Assembly: GCA_902590365.1 (NCBI GenBank)
Contig: CACIWJ010000003.1
Coordinates: 1-36,355 of the forward strand
Direction: 5' to 3'
Origin: an uncultured Pelagibacteraceae bacterium
Lineage (GTDB): Bacteria > Pseudomonadota > Alphaproteobacteria > Pelagibacterales > Pelagibacteraceae
Length of the DNA: 36,355 bases
This document shows, piece by piece, positions 1 through 9,608 of this stretch; the stretch's first letter is position 1, and each line of letters begins with the position of its first letter. The notes beneath the pieces were generated by a model, which made no database searches, was not told where the DNA came from, and saw nothing but the letters and a program-made list of their open reading frames with translations. Made by a program: the position numbers and the translations under genes.

Positions 1-141
1 AGAGCTTCTTCAAACAAGCCGTCACTTGTAGTTGTTACTGAAAGCCCTACATCAGACAAAAGAAAAAAAGAAATTTTTAATTTTATAGATAATTTATTGA
101 AAAAATCTGGAAAAATTGGCGAGTACGACCAAAAAATTTAA
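1..141 (+). CDS. C-terminal fragment of a CDS truncated by the window start; function unknown
   Basis: Open frame from base 1 to TAA at 139-141, reading RASSNKPSLVVVTESPTSDKRKKEIFNFIDNLLKKSGKIGEYDQKI*. Confidence 0.55.
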   Translation, partial: RASSNKPSLVVVTESPTSDKRKKEIFNFIDNLLKKSGKIGEYDQKI

Positions 142-148
142 TTTATAA

Positions 149-982
149 TTAAATATTAAGATATCTATATAAAAAGATAGTTCCAACTACATATAGAAAA
201 ATTCCAAAAAATCTCTGTAATTTTGATTTATCAAGTTTATGAACTGTATTTGCTCCTATTCTCGCCATGAACATTGTTATTGGTATAAATATTAAAAACG
301 CAGGTATATTTATAAATCCTACACTTAATGGCAAATCAGCTTTTAAAAATGAACCAGTTATTAAAAAACCTAATGCACCAAATAAAGAAATTACTGAACC
401 AATAGCAGCTGCACTACCTATAGCTTTATTAATTGGATAGCCAAAATATTTTAAAATAGGAACATTCATAATTGCTCCTCCTATCCCCATAGTAGATGAA
501 ACGAATCCTGAAACAAAACCAAGTATAATCCTTGGAATTAGATTAAAATTCACTTTAAAATTATCTGTTTTATCTTTAATGTTTAATAAATAAGCTCCAC
601 ACAAATAAACGATTGTAGTAAAAAACAGCAAAAGAGATTTGGTATGCAAAATAGCAGCAAAAATAGTTCCTGATAGTACACCTATTATTACAAAAATTGC
701 ATAATTTTTGATCACACCAAAATCAACTGATCCATTTTTTTTATGAGTTAGAACAGAAATTATAGAGGTAGGAACGATTATTGAAAATGAAGTTCCAACA
801 GCTAAGTGCATCAAGTACTCTTGGTTTATGTTTAAACTTTCAAAGATAAAAAATAGAAAAGGAACAGTAATAAGTCCTCCACCAATTCCAAACAATCCAG
901 CAAGAAAACCAACTGGAAAAGCAGTTAGCACCATGAGTAATATAAAGAATGAATATTCGTTTGATAAAATTAAATTAATCAA
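149..982 (-). CDS. TauE/SafE-family permease (sulfite exporter-like)
   Basis: 277 aa polytopic protein with repeated GxFGIGGG / GFVSSTMGIGGA motifs typical of TauE/SafE. Confidence 0.85.
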   Translation of the reverse strand: MINLILSNEYSFFILLMVLTAFPVGFLAGLFGIGGGLITVPFLFFIFESLNINQEYLMHLAVGTSFSIIVPTSIISVLTHKKNGSVDFGVIKNYAIFVIIGVLSGTIFAAILHTKSLLLFFTTIVYLCGAYLLNIKDKTDNFKVNFNLIPRIILGFVSGFVSSTMGIGGAIMNVPILKYFGYPINKAIGSAAAIGSVISLFGALGFLITGSFLKADLPLSVGFINIPAFLIFIPITMFMARIGANTVHKLDKSKLQRFFGIFLYVVGTIFLYRYLNI

Positions 983-1967
983 TTTGAGTCGCTGTATGTG
1001 CCTGAGGAGCTAATTTAACTTTATCCATAATATGGTCAATTTTTTTAACATCTGCATCTCTAACACACATATTTTCACTTAAATATCTTTTCCAGAAACT
1101 TGAACCTGTTTGTCCATGAAATAAACCTAGGGTATGTCTCATAATTTGATTCATTCTTGTTCCTTTTTTAATTTCGTCTTTAACATAAGGAACTAATTTT
1201 TTAATTATTTCTTCTCTTGAAAGAACATTTTTATTATTAAAAATTTCCTTTTCAATATCAGCTAAAATATAGGGTGAATGATAAATAGATCTTCCAAGCA
1301 TTACACCATCTACTTTATTCAAATGTTCTTTTATTTGATTAGTTGATGTTATGCCGCCATTAATGATTATTTCTAAGTCCCTAAAATCTTTTTTTAAATT
1401 ATAAACCATTTCATACTTTAATGGTGGAATATTTAAATTTTGTTTTGGGGTAAATTTTCCTAACACTGCTTTTCTTGCATGTATAATAAATGTTTTAACA
1501 CCAGTAGATTTTAAAAGATTTATAAAATTAAAAAGACTTTCATAATCTTCTACATCATTGTAACCAATTCTTGTTTTAACAGTTACAGGTAATTTTGTTT
1601 TGGCTTGCATTTCATTTAAACATTCGGCAACTAGGTTTGGTTCTTTAATTAAGCAAGCTCCAAATTTATTTTTTTCGACTTTTTTACTTGGGCAGCCTAG
1701 ATTTAAATTTATTTCATCATAACCAAATTCTTCTCCTACTCTTGCTGCATTAGCTAACAATTTTGGTGAAGAACCACCTAATTGTAAGGCAACTGGTTTT
1801 TCATTTATATTAAACGACAGTAGTTTATTTTTATCACCTCTATCAATTGCTTCTGAAACAATCATCTCAGTGTATAGCAAGACATTTTTGCTAATTAATC
1901 TTAAAAAATACCTTTCATGCTTATCAGTGCAGTCCATCATAGGAGCAACTGAAACTTTTCTATTCAT
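975..1967 (-). CDS. dusA: tRNA-dihydrouridine synthase A
   Basis: N-terminus VSVAPMMDCTDKHERYFLRL, LNLGCPSKKV and INGGI; Dus-family TIM barrel of the DusA type. Confidence 0.9.
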   Translation of the reverse strand: MNRKVSVAPMMDCTDKHERYFLRLISKNVLLYTEMIVSEAIDRGDKNKLLSFNINEKPVALQLGGSSPKLLANAARVGEEFGYDEINLNLGCPSKKVEKNKFGACLIKEPNLVAECLNEMQAKTKLPVTVKTRIGYNDVEDYESLFNFINLLKSTGVKTFIIHARKAVLGKFTPKQNLNIPPLKYEMVYNLKKDFRDLEIIINGGITSTNQIKEHLNKVDGVMLGRSIYHSPYILADIEKEIFNNKNVLSREEIIKKLVPYVKDEIKKGTRMNQIMRHTLGLFHGQTGSSFWKRYLSENMCVRDADVKKIDHIMDKVKLAPQAHTATQID

Positions 1968-1988
1968 ATTTAAGATTTTTATCTTATT

Positions 1989-2516
1989 TTATTGATTATT
2001 TACAGAGTCGTCTTCAGATTTTTCTAAATTTGTATTCTCTTCTTCTTTTAACTGTTCTATTGAAACGTCATTATTTTGTTCATCAGTGTCAGCTTTGATT
2101 TCTACCTGTTCATTTGTTTCATTTTTTAATTCTGCTAAATCATCTTTTGATACTTGAATTTTTTCAGGAATTTTTCTGGCTCTTTTTGAGGGTAATATTG
2201 GTGTACCACTTTTTGAAATTTCGCCTTTATATAAATTTTCAAAATCATCTCCAATTTCTTCATCTTCTGAAGATGTATCGTCTATTTGTTCTACATGTTT
2301 TCTTAACTTGTAAATGGCACTTTCAATTAATTCTGGAACTTTTATATTTTCTTGTGCAATCTCCCTTAAAGAAATGACAGTATTTTTATCATTATCAGCA
2401 CTTACAGTTGGTTCAACACCTGCATTTAGTTGAGTAGTTCTCTCTTTTGCTACTAAAACCAACTCATATGGACTTTCAACTTTATCAATACAATCTTCAA
2501 CAGTTACTCTGGCCAT
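1989..2516 (-). CDS. rpoZ: DNA-directed RNA polymerase subunit omega with extended acidic C-terminus
   Basis: N-terminus [30 protein letters not shown]...[13 protein letters not shown] matches RpoZ; about 100 further residues, rich in D/E. Confidence 0.9.
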   Translation of the reverse strand: MARVTVEDCIDKVESPYELVLVAKERTTQLNAGVEPTVSADNDKNTVISLREIAQENIKVPELIESAIYKLRKHVEQIDDTSSEDEEIGDDFENLYKGEISKSGTPILPSKRARKIPEKIQVSKDDLAELKNETNEQVEIKADTDEQNNDVSIEQLKEEENTNLEKSEDDSVNNQ

Positions 2517-2552
2517 GCGAGGTATTTATACCTGTGAAAATTTAAAATCAAG

Positions 2553-3767
2553 CTATTTTTGCTGATATATAGGATTTAATTTTCCTTTAATTATAAACAA
2601 CATTACTATCGATATAAAAATGTAGGTTCCAGATATAATAGATATATTTTCAATAGTTAAACCCATATCAATTAAAATCCCAAATAATGCAGTTCCAAAA
2701 GCAGTTGCAAAAACCATTAAAGCAGTAGTTAAAGCTTTGATTGATCCAATGTGTTTTACACCATAAATTTCAGCCCATGTTGAGGATCCAAGTACGTTAG
2801 CTAATCCATTTGAAATACCAATTAAACCTAAAAAGAAAAAAGATGAAATAGGATTTTTAAAATAGAACAATACAACAGCAGATAATAGAAGAGGAATATT
2901 CATATAAACTAAAAGCTTTCTACTGGTAAATTTGTCAATCAAAAAACCTGATACAAATAAAGTTATTACAGAGGCGATAGAATAAACCATGAATGATTGT
3001 GCAATTATGTATGGTCCCCATCCTTTTGAAGAAAGAATAAAAGATTGATAAACAAATACACCAGTTGCAATCCAAGGCATAGCAAGCATGTTCATACAAA
3101 TAATATAAAACCTATAGTCTTTTAAAACTTCTAACCTGTTCCAATTTTTTATATTTTTTTCTTTTGTTTCATTTACAGATAATTCCTCTCTAGAATCAAA
3201 GTTAAGATTTTTTATTAAAATAAAAGATAAAATTGGTAAGAAAAGTAAAATTAAAATAGATATATAAAACCAAATATCTCTCCAATCAATTATGGTTAAT
3301 AAATAAATGATCAACACAGGTAAAATAAATTCTGCAGTAGATAAACCAAACCATCCTGTGCTTAAGGCTTTACCTCTAGACTTTGTAAAAAAGCGTGAGA
3401 TAGTTGTTGTTGCAGTATGAGACATCATTCCTTGGCCTGAAAATCTCATTAAAAAAATTGCAATAAATAGAATTGTTACAGACGAAATTTTTGAAAAAAA
3501 GAAACTAGAAAAAGATAAAAGCAAAGTAACAAAAAATGCAAATTTAAAAATATTAATATCATCTATTTTTTTACCTACCCAGATAAGTAAAAAACTACTT
3601 AATAAAGTTGCCGATGCATAGATTGTGCCAAATTGTCCATGTGTAATGGACAGTTCATTTCTTATACTAGTGTTAAAGATTCCTAAAAAAAAACTCTGTC
3701 CAAAACTAGAAAAAAATGTAAAGATAAAACCAAATATAATTACTTTTAAACTTAATTTATTAAACAT
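2553..3767 (-). CDS. MFS transporter
   Basis: 404 aa, about 12 hydrophobic segments, MFS-like loop WVGKKIDDINIFK and internal symmetry (SGFLIDKFTSRKL). Confidence 0.85.
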   Translation of the reverse strand: MFNKLSLKVIIFGFIFTFFSSFGQSFFLGIFNTSIRNELSITHGQFGTIYASATLLSSFLLIWVGKKIDDINIFKFAFFVTLLLSFSSFFFSKISSVTILFIAIFLMRFSGQGMMSHTATTTISRFFTKSRGKALSTGWFGLSTAEFILPVLIIYLLTIIDWRDIWFYISILILLFLPILSFILIKNLNFDSREELSVNETKEKNIKNWNRLEVLKDYRFYIICMNMLAMPWIATGVFVYQSFILSSKGWGPYIIAQSFMVYSIASVITLFVSGFLIDKFTSRKLLVYMNIPLLLSAVVLFYFKNPISSFFFLGLIGISNGLANVLGSSTWAEIYGVKHIGSIKALTTALMVFATAFGTALFGILIDMGLTIENISIISGTYIFISIVMLFIIKGKLNPIYQQK

Positions 3768-3772
3768 TTTTT

Positions 3773-4642
3773 ATGTCTTGTAACGTTGCTTTTATCGGTC
3801 TTGGTGTCATGGGTTATCCAATGGCAGGATATATATCAAAAGCTGGACACAATGTAACTGTTTATAATCGTACAACAACTAAAGCAGACAAATGGCTAAC
3901 TGAATACAAAGGTAAACTAGCAAAAACTCCAGCTGATGCTGCTAAAGATGCTGAGTATATTTTTACCTGTGTTGGAAATGATAATGATTTAAGAGAAGTA
4001 ACCTTTGGTGATAACGGAGCTTTTAAAACAATTAAGAAAGGTGCTATTTATATAGATAACACAACAGCTTCAGCAACGATTGCAAGAGAAATTTATGAAT
4101 ACGCTAAGAAAAATGGTTTTGGTGCTTTAGATGCTCCAGTATCTGGTGGTCAAGCCGGTGCAGAAAATGGTGCATTAACTGTTATGATTGGTGGTGATCA
4201 AGCAGACTTTGACAAAGCAAAAGATAAAATTGATTGCTACAGCAAAAAAATGAAATTACTTGGAAAAGCTGGCAATGGTCAATTAGCAAAAATGGTTAAC
4301 CAAATCTGTATAGGTGGTCTTGTTCAAGCATTGTCAGAAGGTATTAACTTTGGCTTAAAAGCTGGATTAAATATGGAAGATGTTATTGAAGTAATATCTA
4401 AAGGAGCAGCTCAATCATGGCAGATGGAAAATAGATATAAAACAATGATTGATGATAAGTTCGAATTTGGTTTCGCGGTAGATTGGATGAGAAAAGATTT
4501 AAAAATTGCACTAGATGAAGCAAAAAAAAATAACTCATTGCTACCTATAACAGAAATTGTTGACCAATATTATGGTGATGTTCAAAAACTTGGCGGAAGT
4601 AGATGGGACACATCAAGTTTAATTAGAAGATTAAGGAAATAA
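3773..4642 (+). CDS. NAD(P)-dependent beta-hydroxyacid dehydrogenase (3-hydroxyisobutyrate dehydrogenase / tartronate semialdehyde reductase family)
   Basis: FIGLGVMGYPMAGYISKAGH Rossmann motif; DAPVSGGQAGAENGALTVMIGG; GNGQLAKMVNQ catalytic Lys region. Confidence 0.9.
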   Translation: MSCNVAFIGLGVMGYPMAGYISKAGHNVTVYNRTTTKADKWLTEYKGKLAKTPADAAKDAEYIFTCVGNDNDLREVTFGDNGAFKTIKKGAIYIDNTTASATIAREIYEYAKKNGFGALDAPVSGGQAGAENGALTVMIGGDQADFDKAKDKIDCYSKKMKLLGKAGNGQLAKMVNQICIGGLVQALSEGINFGLKAGLNMEDVIEVISKGAAQSWQMENRYKTMIDDKFEFGFAVDWMRKDLKIALDEAKKNNSLLPITEIVDQYYGDVQKLGGSRWDTSSLIRRLRK

Positions 4643-4648
4643 CACTGT

Positions 4649-5248
4649 ATGCAACCAGCATACTATGAAGATTTCAGTGAAATCAAAAAAAAGATTTGGT
4701 TAATGCTTGATGATGCAGTGACTAACAGAGGTTCTCAATTTAGAATACCGACATTCATTTGTGGTGATCAATCTAGTTTCGATGGAAGAATTGTAGTTCT
4801 TAGAAAATCTGATCAAAAAAATAGCTTAGTTCAATTTCATAGCGATATAAGATCTGATAAAATTGAAAAATTAAAAAAAAATCCAAATGCTGCAATGCTT
4901 TTTTATGATAAAGAAGAAAAGATCCAAGTCAGATTAAAAGTTGAATGCACAGTGAACCACAATAATGATGTAACAAAAGAATCTTGGTCTAAAACTCAAC
5001 ATATTAGTAGAAAATGTTATTTAGTTGATAATGGCCCAGGTACAGAGTCTGATATTCCAACTTCAGGATTAAAACCTGAATTAGATAATTTTGAATTTAC
5101 TATGGAGCAAAGTGAAGAAGGCTATAAAAACTTTACTGTGATCCAGTGTAAAGTAAAATCTATTGAATGGCTTTATTTAGCTGCCAAAGGTCATCGAAGA
5201 GCTAGATTTAATTTAGAAACAAATAAAGATACTTGGTTAGTTCCTTAA
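4649..5248 (+). CDS. Pyridoxamine 5'-phosphate oxidase-like flavin-binding protein
   Basis: RIVVLRKSDQKNSLVQFHSDIRSDKIEKLKKNPNAAMLFYD and C-terminal GHRRARF fit the PNPOx-like split barrel. Confidence 0.8.
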   Translation: MQPAYYEDFSEIKKKIWLMLDDAVTNRGSQFRIPTFICGDQSSFDGRIVVLRKSDQKNSLVQFHSDIRSDKIEKLKKNPNAAMLFYDKEEKIQVRLKVECTVNHNNDVTKESWSKTQHISRKCYLVDNGPGTESDIPTSGLKPELDNFEFTMEQSEEGYKNFTVIQCKVKSIEWLYLAAKGHRRARFNLETNKDTWLVP

Positions 5249-5249
5249 T

Positions 5250-6596
5250 TTAATCTAATGCATCTGATATGAAAACATCAGTTGCAGCTCTTATTCCGCT
5301 TCTATTAGCGCCATGAACTGTTCCATATGCACCGGCGGTTGCTTCTCCAGCAAAAAAAATTCTATCTCCTACAGGTCTTTTTAATCTAGGTCTTAATGAT
5401 GATTTTCCTGGTTTTGCGCCAGAATAAGCTCCTAAAGTAAATGGATTTTTATTCCATCCTGTAGCTAAAGCTTTTACAAAATATTTATCATAAAATTTTG
5501 AACCAAAATTTGATTTAAGTTGGTTTACCACAAAATCAATCATTGCTTGGCTTCCTTCATTTTCTAAATTTCTTGAAAATTCTCCATTAAGAGCAAAAAG
5601 ACATAAATTTGTTCCACCCATTCTAAGAAGACCATAACCAATACCCTCAGGTGATTTTGCACCGTTACTGTTAATTTTAGAATAAAAATTAGTATCTTTT
5701 TTAAATTGGCCAACAAATCTTTTTTTTAATTCCAATATTACTCGATTAGAAGTTCCCATAGTTATTCCCTCAAAAGCTTCATATTTTCTTTGAGGCAAGG
5801 CTGGTGTAAATTTAATTTTTTCCGCTCTTAAAACACCAACAGAAGTGGTCACAATACATGCTTTTGTATTTATTGTTCCTTTATTGGTTACAATTTGTAC
5901 TCCTTTGCCACCCCATTTTATTTCACTTACAATTGTATTTAAATCAACTGGTACATCTTTTCTATAATAAGCTAGCAATGTTCCATATCCTTCTCTACAA
6001 AGTGCATTTCCACTTTCCCAATAATTATCTTCATAGTTAAGACTATCGTCAGCTACAGAAAGATTATCAAAATCTCTCGCAGTAATTGCTGCGTGAGCTG
6101 TATCAAACCAACTGTTTTTTTTTGTACCTTCTGGAATTAAGTCCATCAGTGGAACATCTGTGCCACCATCTGAATAAATATTTTTAATTTTTTTGTATAT
6201 ATTCCAAAACTCATTTCCACTTATTTTACTTTTTCCATCATAAACAACTGAAGTAGATGGTTCTTTATATATCTTAAATTTATCTTTATTCTCTTTTCCA
6301 AATTTATAAAGTTCATTACCTTTTCTAGCATGTAGCCAATGAGCACCATGATCAGCAGGCAAACCAAATGTAGTCATATCAGTGTAACATCTGCCTCCAA
6401 TTCTATTCATGCCTTCAATACATAAAACTGGTATATTTCTTCTCATTAATTCAGCGGTTGCAGCTAAACCTGCTGATCCAGCGCCAATAACAACAACATC
6501 AGGATTTGATTGTGCAAAAGAAATAACTGGTAAAGTAGCTAGGGCCAAACCTGATAAAGATTTTTTTAAAAACTGTCTTCTTCCTATTAACTTCAT
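5250..6596 (-). CDS. Flavin monoamine oxidase family protein with Tat signal
   Basis: Tat-like N-terminus GRRQFLKKSLSGLALATLPVISFAQS; FAD motif VVIGAGSAGLAATAEL; C-terminal FFAGEATAGAYGTVHGANRSGIRAA. Confidence 0.9.
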   Translation of the reverse strand: MKLIGRRQFLKKSLSGLALATLPVISFAQSNPDVVVIGAGSAGLAATAELMRRNIPVLCIEGMNRIGGRCYTDMTTFGLPADHGAHWLHARKGNELYKFGKENKDKFKIYKEPSTSVVYDGKSKISGNEFWNIYKKIKNIYSDGGTDVPLMDLIPEGTKKNSWFDTAHAAITARDFDNLSVADDSLNYEDNYWESGNALCREGYGTLLAYYRKDVPVDLNTIVSEIKWGGKGVQIVTNKGTINTKACIVTTSVGVLRAEKIKFTPALPQRKYEAFEGITMGTSNRVILELKKRFVGQFKKDTNFYSKINSNGAKSPEGIGYGLLRMGGTNLCLFALNGEFSRNLENEGSQAMIDFVVNQLKSNFGSKFYDKYFVKALATGWNKNPFTLGAYSGAKPGKSSLRPRLKRPVGDRIFFAGEATAGAYGTVHGANRSGIRAATDVFISDALD

Positions 6597-6619
6597 TAAT
6601 AAATTAGGCTATCCTTTTT

Positions 6620-7432
6620 TTAAATTCTAAGCAATAGGATTTTTTTAATAGTGTGGAATACAAAAAGCAACAAAGTATAAATTTTATAAATAATTTTGTA
6701 TTTTAAAAAATACTTAAATTTTTTACCTGTTCTATTTGATTTTTCTAAATATTTCATATCCTCATAAGAATGGTTTATGACTTCTTTACTAGCTATATTA
6801 TTATTACCTTTTCTTATAAAAACCATGTTGTGATAAAAAGAAATATTTGTAATCTTTGAGTCATATTTTTTCTTTAAGTAAAATGGATTAGCAATTTCTT
6901 GATAGTTTAAGCTATCTGTTAAATTTTTAAAAAAATTCATATGTGAATTTGAATATTTTAAATCGAATGGATTACCACCAAAAAAATGGTTGTAGCTAGT
7001 CTGCATATCTTCAACAATATACAATCCATTATCCTTTAAGGCTGGAAAAAGTAGCTCAAAGCTTTTTTTAACATCTTTAGAAATATGACTGCCATCATCA
7101 ATTATAATATCAAAATCAGTATATTTTTTTATAATTTCTTCAATAAACTGTTTATCGCTTTGAGATCCTTGATGTACTTCTATATTTTTTCTATCTAACT
7201 TTTTTTCTACTATATCTATTTTATGTATATCTATTCCTATAATTTGAGAATTTTCAAAGTAATCAGACCAAGTTAATAATGATTTTCCATCTGCAATTCC
7301 AATTTCTAAAATTTTAAGTTTTTTATCTTTAATTTGATTAAAATAACTTTCATATATTTCTATATAACCATGTTCTAGTTTGTCTGTTTTATATATAGAT
7401 GAAATATTTTTAAGATCTTTATGATTACCCAT
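6620..7432 (-). CDS. Class I SAM-dependent methyltransferase (sugar/macrolide O-methyltransferase-like)
   Basis: ILEIGIADGKSLLTW, IIGIDIHKID, DIIIDDGSHISKD, GLYIVEDMQTSY. Confidence 0.8.
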   Translation of the reverse strand: MGNHKDLKNISSIYKTDKLEHGYIEIYESYFNQIKDKKLKILEIGIADGKSLLTWSDYFENSQIIGIDIHKIDIVEKKLDRKNIEVHQGSQSDKQFIEEIIKKYTDFDIIIDDGSHISKDVKKSFELLFPALKDNGLYIVEDMQTSYNHFFGGNPFDLKYSNSHMNFFKNLTDSLNYQEIANPFYLKKKYDSKITNISFYHNMVFIRKGNNNIASKEVINHSYEDMKYLEKSNRTGKKFKYFLKYKIIYKIYTLLLFVFHTIKKILLLRI

Positions 7433-7435
7433 AAA

Positions 7436-7948
7436 TTAAAATATAGACTCGGAATATTTTTTCCAATTATTTTGATAGTGTATTGCGTTTTCAGTAATTG
7501 ATTTAACTTCTTCTTCAGTTACTTGTCTAATAACTTTTCCTGGTGCGCCTATAACTAAAGAATTGTCAGGTATTTCTTTATTTTCAGTTATAAGAGCTTT
7601 TGCACCAATAATGCAATTTTTTCCAATTTTAGCATTATTTAAAATTACTGCTCCAATTCCTATCAAAGTATTATCTCCAATAGTACAACCATGCAGCATT
7701 ACAAGGTGTCCAACTGTAACATTTTTTCCAACTTTTAAAGGGTAGCCGGGATCAGTATGCAGCACGCTACCATCTTGAATATTAGAGCCTTCTCCTACTG
7801 AGATATTTTCGATATCACCTCTTAAAGTTGCATTAAACCAAATACTTGAATTTTTTTCCAAAGTAACGTCTCCAATTACAACAGCATTTGGAGCTACCCA
7901 ATTTTCGCCAGAGTTTTTTGGTTTTTTATCTTTTAAATCATAAAACAT
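7436..7948 (-). CDS. Gamma-carbonic anhydrase family protein (left-handed beta-helix)
   Basis: Hexapeptide repeats; SIWFNATLRGDIENISVGEGSNIQDGSVLH and VGHLVMLHGCTIGDNTLIGIGAVILN. Confidence 0.9.
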   Translation of the reverse strand: MFYDLKDKKPKNSGENWVAPNAVVIGDVTLEKNSSIWFNATLRGDIENISVGEGSNIQDGSVLHTDPGYPLKVGKNVTVGHLVMLHGCTIGDNTLIGIGAVILNNAKIGKNCIIGAKALITENKEIPDNSLVIGAPGKVIRQVTEEEVKSITENAIHYQNNWKKYSESIF

Positions 7949-7968
7949 AAAATATATATTGTTTTAAC

Positions 7969-8523
7969 ATGACACTTACAAAAACACCAATATGTGATTT
8001 CGGTAAAAAAGCCGAAAATTTTAAACTTAAATCTACAGTTAATAAAATTTTATCTCTAGAAGATATTAAAGGAAAAAAAGGAACTTTAATTATGTTTATT
8101 TGCAATCATTGTCCTTATGTAAAAGCAGTAATCCAAGATATTGTAAGTGATTGTAAAGAATTAGAAAAACATGGAATAAACTCAGTGGCAATTTGTTCAA
8201 ACGATGTAAAAAATTACCCAGAAGACTCCTTTGATAAAATGATTGAATTTTCAAAAAATCATAATTTTAGTTTTCCATATCTTCACGATGAAAGTCAGGA
8301 AGTTGCTAAGAAATATAGTGCAGTATGTACACCTGATTTTTTTGGATATAATGAAAAATTAGAACTTCAATACAGAGGAAGAATGAGAGAATTAAAAGAA
8401 TTAAAACCAGTTCGATCAGGTGATAGCGATCTCTTAACTGCTTTAAAAATGATATCAAAAACTGGCAATGGTCCAAAAGAACAAATCCCTAGCATGGGAT
8501 GTAATATTAAGTGGATTAATTAA
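7969..8523 (+). CDS. Thioredoxin/peroxiredoxin-like protein (AhpC-TSA/Redoxin fold)
   Basis: LIMFICNHCPYVKAV (CxxC-like NHCPYVK) and CTPDFFGYNEKLELQYRGRM. Confidence 0.85.
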   Translation: MTLTKTPICDFGKKAENFKLKSTVNKILSLEDIKGKKGTLIMFICNHCPYVKAVIQDIVSDCKELEKHGINSVAICSNDVKNYPEDSFDKMIEFSKNHNFSFPYLHDESQEVAKKYSAVCTPDFFGYNEKLELQYRGRMRELKELKPVRSGDSDLLTALKMISKTGNGPKEQIPSMGCNIKWIN

Positions 8524-8525
8524 AA

Positions 8526-9608
8526 ATGTACGTTGTTGTAACAAGAAACTTTCCTCCTGAAGTTGGTGGCATGCAAAATTTAATGTGGGGTTTATCTAAA
8601 TCTTTATCTAAATTAAATATGCTCAAAGTATTTGCTGACTATCATGAAAATTGCAAAATTTTTGATGAAAAAAATACCTTTTCTACTGAAAGAATTGGAG
8701 GTCCTAAATTATTAAGAAAATTCAGAAAATCTTATTTAATAAATGACTTTTTAAATAAAAATAAACATGTCAGTTGTGTTATTGCAGATCACTGGAAAAG
8801 TTTAGAATTAATAAAATCAAACAAGAAAAAAATCTGTTTAATACATTCAAAAGAAATTAATCATAAAAAGGGAACTAGACTTAATAATAGAGTTTTAAAT
8901 GTATTAAACAATATTGATTATGTTATTTCTAATTCTAATTATACAAAAAATCTTGCAATAGATCTTGGTGTGCAAGAAGAAAAAATTATTGTTATAAATC
9001 CAGGGGTAGATCCAACAAACGAAATACCGAAGAAAGATTTAGACGAGGCTGAAAAATTATTTAATGGTAAATCAAATAGATTAATTACTGTTTCGAGATT
9101 TGATAAACGTAAAAACCATGAAAAAGTTATAATGGCTTTGAGAAATTTAAAAGAACTATATCCTAGTATTATTTATGTGTGTATTGGATATGGTGAAGAA
9201 GAAGAAAATGTAAAAAAACTCGTAAATGAATTAAATTTAAATAATCAGGTAGTTTTTCTAAAAAATATTTCAGATAATTTAAAAAATGCTTTAGTTGCTA
9301 AATCAAATATTTTTATTATGCCTTCAGTAATTCACAACAAATCTGTTGAAGGTTTTGGAATAGCATTTGTAGAAGCTGCTCAATATGGAGTACCTTCTAT
9401 TGGTGGCAAAGATGGTGGTGCATCGGATGCAATTATAAATGAAAAAACGGGCTTAATTTGCGATGGAAATAATCTTGAAGAAATATATTCAAGTATCGAT
9501 AAACTTTTAAAAGATCATAAATATAAAGAGTACGGAAAAGCTGCAAAAGCAAACTCTTATAATTTTCATTGGGGAAAAATAATAGAAAACTATAAAAAAA
9601 TTTTATAA
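8526..9608 (+). CDS. Glycosyltransferase family 4
   Basis: RNFPPEVGGMQNLMWGL donor-fold N-terminus; VSRFDKRKNHEKVI; EGFGIAFVEAAQYGVPSIGGKDGGASDAI. Confidence 0.9.
   Translation: MYVVVTRNFPPEVGGMQNLMWGLSKSLSKLNMLKVFADYHENCKIFDEKNTFSTERIGGPKLLRKFRKSYLINDFLNKNKHVSCVIADHWKSLELIKSNKKKICLIHSKEINHKKGTRLNNRVLNVLNNIDYVISNSNYTKNLAIDLGVQEEKIIVINPGVDPTNEIPKKDLDEAEKLFNGKSNRLITVSRFDKRKNHEKVIMALRNLKELYPSIIYVCIGYGEEEENVKKLVNELNLNNQVVFLKNISDNLKNALVAKSNIFIMPSVIHNKSVEGFGIAFVEAAQYGVPSIGGKDGGASDAIINEKTGLICDGNNLEEIYSSIDKLLKDHKYKEYGKAAKANSYNFHWGKIIENYKKIL

Noticed and set aside
2114-2377. Antisense ORF inside rpoZ (also similar ORFs at 828, 5858, 6409, 7563, 11546, 20073, 22203, 25578, 28911, 31353, 33741, 34213, 34671)
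   Set aside because: All lie opposite well-supported genes, are dominated by F/L/I or low-complexity residues from AT-rich antisense reading, and have no domain signature.
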